Both the position numbers and the translations under genes were made by a program. Under the pieces are notes generated by a model that was given only the letters and a program-made list of their open reading frames with translations, ran no database searches and was not told where the DNA came from. This document shows positions 59,456 through 64,000 of a stretch of DNA of 64,000 nucleotides, one piece after another (the first letter of the stretch is position 1; each line of letters starts with the position of its first letter). Source of the stretch: Aldehydirespirator sp965221605 (GTDB taxonomy: Bacteria; Actinomycetota; Acidimicrobiia; Acidimicrobiales; Aldehydirespiratoraceae); assembly GCA_965221605.1 (NCBI GenBank), contig CBDCSK010000005.1, positions 19,786 to 83,785 of the forward strand, in the 5' to 3' direction.

Positions 59456-60922
59456 TCAATTGAACCCGGGCCAGTCACCCTTTTCCAACCCTGGGAGGGC
59501 CAGGGGCGCCTTCGAAACCGGCATCGGGCCCTTGGGCGTGGTCCGCCCCCCGCCCCGCCGCTTGGCGCCGGGCCGCGGTTTCGCCCGTCCCGACTGCTTG
59601 GACGATCGGGCGCTCGACCCGGCCGGGGGCCTCTTGCCGCCGAGCCCTCCGAGTCCCTTCATCATGGACCGCATCTGCTTGAACTGGTCGATCAGGGACT
59701 TGACGTCGGCCGGCCGGCAGCCGGAGCCGGCCGCGATGCGCTGCCGGCGGGAGGCGTCGATGATGTCGGGATCGGCGCGCTCCGCGGGCGTCATGGAGTG
59801 GATCATGCCGGTGATGCGGCTGATGCGACCCTCGTCGATGTCGGCGCTCCGCAGCTCCCGGGGCACCCCGGGCATCATGCCGATGAGACTGCGCAGGTTG
59901 CCCATGCCGAGCACCTGCTGCATGGTCGACAGGAAGTCGTCGAGGGTGAAGGTGCCTTCGAGCAGCCGGGTCGCTGTCTGTTCCGCCTCCTCGGCCTCGA
60001 ACGCGGACTCGGCCTTGTCGATGAGCGTCTCCACGTCGCCCATCCCCAGGATGCGGCTGGCGAGACGGTCGGGGTGGAACGGCTCGAAGTCCTCCAACTT
60101 CTCCCCGACCGAAGCGAAGGCGATGGGCCGGCCCACCACCTCCTTCACCGACAGCGCGGCGCCGCCGCGGGCGTCGCCGTCGAGCTTGGTGAGGATCACC
60201 CCGTCGAGGGCCAGCGAGTCGTGGAAGGCCCGGGCCGAGTTGACCGCGTCCTGACCGACGGTGGCGTCCACCACCAGGAACGTGTAGTGGGGCTTCACCG
60301 CTTTGGAGATGCGCCGGACCTGGTCCATCATCTCGGCGTCGATGGCCAGCCGGCCCGCGGTGTCGACGATCACCACGTCGCGCCCGGTGCGGGTCGCCTC
60401 GGCCAGCGAGGCGGACGCGGCCTTGACCGGGCTGCGGGAATGGCTGAACACCGGCACACCGACGCGCCCTCCGAGGGTGCGGAGCTGCTCCACGGCGGCG
60501 GGACGCTGCAGGTCGGCCCCCACCAGCAGCGGGCTGCGGCCCTGGCGGAGGAACCACTGGGCCAGCTTGGCCGCGTTGGTGGTCTTGCCCGAGCCCTGAA
60601 GGCCGGCCAGGAGCACTACCGTCGGGGGCTTCGACGCGTAGGTGAGGGCCAGCCGCTCGCCTCCGAGACTCCCGGTCAGCTCCGACAGGACGATCTTGAC
60701 CACCTGCTGGGCGGGGTTGAGGGCCCGCGACAGCTCCTCGCCCACGGCCCGCTCACGGATGCGGGCGGTGAGGTTGGAGACCACGTCGAGGTTGACGTCG
60801 GCTTCGAGCAGCGCGACCCGGATCTCGGTCAGGGCCTCGTCCACGTCGTCGGCGGAGAGCCTGCCCCGGCCGCGCAGCCTGGTGAAGGCGGCCTCGAACC
60901 GATCGGTGAGGGTCTCGAACAT
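59456..60922 (-). CDS. ffh: Signal recognition particle protein Ffh
   Basis: 488-residue SRP54 GTPase. The N domain is followed by the G domain (GLQGSGKTTNAAKLAQWFL, VDTAGRLAIDAEMMDQ, TKLDGDARGGAALSV) and a Met-rich M domain (MQQVLGMGNLRSLIGMMPGV, ASRRQRIAAGSGCRPADVKS) that binds SRP RNA and signal peptides. The tail is basic. No SRP RNA gene was identified in the window. Directly follows ftsY, its receptor, with an inverted repeat between. Confidence 0.96.
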   Translation of the reverse strand: MFETLTDRFEAAFTRLRGRGRLSADDVDEALTEIRVALLEADVNLDVVSNLTARIRERAVGEELSRALNPAQQVVKIVLSELTGSLGGERLALTYASKPPTVVLLAGLQGSGKTTNAAKLAQWFLRQGRSPLLVGADLQRPAAVEQLRTLGGRVGVPVFSHSRSPVKAASASLAEATRTGRDVVIVDTAGRLAIDAEMMDQVRRISKAVKPHYTFLVVDATVGQDAVNSARAFHDSLALDGVILTKLDGDARGGAALSVKEVVGRPIAFASVGEKLEDFEPFHPDRLASRILGMGDVETLIDKAESAFEAEEAEQTATRLLEGTFTLDDFLSTMQQVLGMGNLRSLIGMMPGVPRELRSADIDEGRISRITGMIHSMTPAERADPDIIDASRRQRIAAGSGCRPADVKSLIDQFKQMRSMMKGLGGLGGKRPPAGSSARSSKQSGRAKPRPGAKRRGGGRTTPKGPMPVSKAPLALPGLEKGDWPGFN

Positions 60923-60964
60923 GGTCGCGCCACCCTACCGAGGGCCCCGACCGAACCTCCGAAC

Positions 60965-61004
60965 TGGCAGCCAGACGCGCCCGATCGGGGCCGACCGGCT
61001 GCCA
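60965..61004 (-). terminator. Inverted repeat between ftsY and ffh
   Basis: TGGCAGCC (60965-60972) and GGCTGCCA (60997-61004) form a perfect 8-bp stem enclosing a smaller CCCGATCGGG palindrome. It lies 16 bases after ftsY and 43 bases before ffh on the minus strand: terminator or attenuator. Confidence 0.45.
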
Positions 61005-61019
61005 ATTCCGATTCGGTGT

Positions 61020-62179
61020 TCAGACGAACAGGGCGTCCACGAACTCCGACTCGTCGAAGGGCAGCAGGTCCGCGATGCCCTCCCCCACCCCGACGAGCTT
61101 CACCGGCACTCCGAGCTCGGTCTGCACCGACACCACGATCCCGCCCTTGGCCGAGCCGTCCAGCTTGGTGAGCACCACACCGGTGACGTTGACCGCCTCG
61201 GTGAACTGCCTGGCCTGGGCGAGGCCGTTCTGGCCGGTGGTGGCATCCAGCACCAGGAGAGTCTCGGTGACGACACCGGACCCCTTCTCGGCCACCCGCC
61301 TGACCTTCTGGAGCTCGGCCATGAGGTTCTGGGAGGTGTGGAACCTTCCGGCAGTGTCGGCGAGAACCAGGTCGGCTCCCCGGGCTGCAGCCGACTCCAC
61401 CGCGTCGAACACCACCGACGCGGGGTCGGCCCCCTCCGCGCCCCGCACGATGTGGGCCGACGAGCGCTCCGCCCACATGGCGAGCTGATCGGCGGCCGCG
61501 GCCCGGAAGGTGTCTCCTGCGGCCAGGACCACACGGGTGCCGAGTTCGCTCTCCCGTTTGGCCAGCTTGCCGATGGTGGTGGTCTTGCCGGTTCCGTTCA
61601 CGCCCACGAAGAGCCACACCGACGGGAGCAGACCGTCATCCCGCCGGGCCAGAGAGCGATCGAAGCCGCCGAGCCGCTCGCGCAACTCGGCCTGCAGGGC
61701 CGCCCTCGCATCCTGGGGCTGGTCGCCGTCGGAAGCCGCGCGGGTCCTGGCCGCCTCGACGATGTCAGAGCTGATGGCCAACCCGACATCGGCTCGGATC
61801 AGGGCCTCGGTAACGTCGGTCCAGGCCTCCTCGGCGGTCGAGGCCCGATCGAGAGCCGGAGCCAGCGAGCCCGCCAGCGCGGCCCTGGCCTTGCCCAGAC
61901 GGTCGCGCAGCGATCCACCGGCCTCCGCGACAGCCCCCGGATCCCGCTCGGCCACCCGGTCTACCACCCGGTCGGCGACCTGGCCCACGGCGGCGTCACC
62001 GTCGAGTCCCGCTGTGGGGGGACGGCGCCGCCGGCGCGCCACCAGCACTGCGGCCGCCACCAGCACCACCGCGGCCACGACCGCCAGGACGACTACCACG
62101 GGGGCGACGTGACCGTCATCGACAGATCCGTCAAGCGCCTGGGCGGTCAGGACCGCCCGGACGGCTAGGACGGCGGTCG

Positions 62180-62183
<4 letters not shown>
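61020..62183 (-). CDS. ftsY: Signal recognition particle receptor FtsY
   Basis: 387 residues. An N-terminal membrane helix (VAPVVVVLAVVAAVVLVAAA) followed by RRRRR anchors the protein, an arrangement seen in actinobacteria. The NG domain has GVNGTGKTTTIGKLAKRE, LAAGDTFRAAAADQL, LADTAGRFHTSQNLMAELQK and TKLDGSAKGGIVVSVQTEL. It docks SRP-ribosome complexes at the membrane. Its ATG overlaps the stop of the upstream protease gene (ATGA). Confidence 0.95.
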
Positions 62184-63577
<1,394 letters not shown>

Positions 63578-63638
63578 GACGCTCGAATGTTAGGCAGCCG
63601 GAGTGAGAGAGTCGTGAGAGAGAGGCTACCGACGCCGA

Positions 63639-64000
63639 CTACGCGGCCTCCGAGACCCGCTCCGACACCACCATCGACGAGCCGCCCGGCTTCATCGACA
63701 CGCCCTGCAGGCAGTCGGCGGCCTCCATGGTCCGCTTCTGGTGGGTGACGATCACGAGCTGGGCGTCGGACCGGAACTCGTCGACCAGCTTCAGGAAGCG
63801 GTGCAGGTTCACGTCGTCGAGAGCCGCCTCCACCTCGTCCATCACGTAGAACGGCGAGGGGCGGCTGCGGAACACCGCGAACAGGAAGGCCAGAGCGGCC
63901 AGCGACCGCTCGCCGCCCGACAGCAGCGACAGACGCCTCACGTTCTTCCCCGACGGTTTGGCCGAGATGTCTATGCCGGTGTCGAGCAGGTCGTCGGGGT
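63639..64000 (-). CDS. smc: Chromosome partition protein SMC, C-terminal end (partial)
   Basis: The last 120 residues of SMC, running off the right edge of the window: TGIDISAKPSGKNVRRLSLL, the ABC signature SLLSGGERSLAALAFLFAVF, Walker B FYVMDEVEAALDD, then FRSDAQLVIVTHQKRTMEAA. SMC dimers organise and condense the chromosome. smc upstream of ftsY is a common actinobacterial order; here htrA lies between them, 61 bases after smc. Confidence 0.95.
   Translation of the reverse strand, partial: PDDLLDTGIDISAKPSGKNVRRLSLLSGGERSLAALAFLFAVFRSRPSPFYVMDEVEAALDDVNLHRFLKLVDEFRSDAQLVIVTHQKRTMEAADCLQGVSMKPGGSSMVVSERVSEAA

Overview
The window is high-GC DNA from an actinobacterium. Gene order is the strongest evidence. 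On the minus strand pgsA-patA-pimA (phosphatidylinositol mannoside synthesis) is followed by pdxS-pdxT-yebC-ruvC-ruvA, then ruvB, queA-tgt, yajC-secD-secF and a long bifunctional rel. From memory this closely parallels the Rv2612c-Rv2583c segment of Mycobacterium tuberculosis. A form I aerobic CO dehydrogenase, abundant acyl-CoA/SDR genes and fused branched-chain amino acid type transporters would fit a free-living, deep-branching actinobacterium such as a member of Acidimicrobiia, but that class assignment is inference.

Layout. 1-1.7 kb: wreckage of two insertion sequences (IS3-type against IS256-type) that truncated a flavin monooxygenase gene. 1.8-10.4 kb: rel, secF, secD, yajC, tgt, queA, ruvB. 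10.5-15.6 kb: an accessory operon between ruvB and ruvA encoding a 953-residue Cys-repeat exoprotein, a lipoprotein and a Flp-like pseudopilin. 15.6-24.7 kb: ruvA, ruvC, yebC, pdxT, pdxS, a DUF3048 lipoprotein, a catalytically dead M48-type protein, pimA, patA, pgsA. 24.8-29.3 kb: a small membrane protein, an internally deleted SDR, an acyl-CoA dehydrogenase, an acetoacetate-decarboxylase-family protein, an SDR and dtd. 29.5-33.9 kb: a solitary 1004-residue nuclease-methyltransferase-like protein, an EamA transporter and a hicAB-like pair. 34-38.8 kb: coxM-coxS-coxL plus an XdhC/CoxF-type protein fused to a YHS domain. 38.9-44.7 kb: MFS exporter, a coupled SnoaL/cupin/TauE trio, an AT-richer secreted/membrane pair facing a LuxR-type regulator, and an MscS channel. 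44.7-51.9 kb: an uptake locus with LivH-LivM-LivG in one polypeptide, LivF fused to an MFS transporter, and a divergent binding lipoprotein. 51.9-64 kb: a minus-strand housekeeping block reading smc (partial), htrA, ftsY, ffh, rpsP, khpA, rimM, trmD, rplS, yraN, comM, dprA, a DUF4258/DUF2283 pair and xerC.

The housekeeping blocks are tightly packed: many stop and start codons overlap (ATGA, GTGA, TGATG), so translational coupling is the rule. ftsY/ffh/secDF/yajC form the protein export set, ruvABC the Holliday junction set, and rpsP-khpA-rimM-trmD-rplS the ribosome maturation set. Points most worth a second look: the secreted operon splitting ruvA from ruvB, whose likely signal peptide is separated from the exoprotein by an in-frame amber codon; the two transporter fusions; a tgt lacking its zinc cysteines; the solitary restriction-modification-like protein; and a dispersed intergenic repeat present three times. 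No tRNA, rRNA or CRISPR array was recognised. All family assignments are from reading the sequence; no database search was run.
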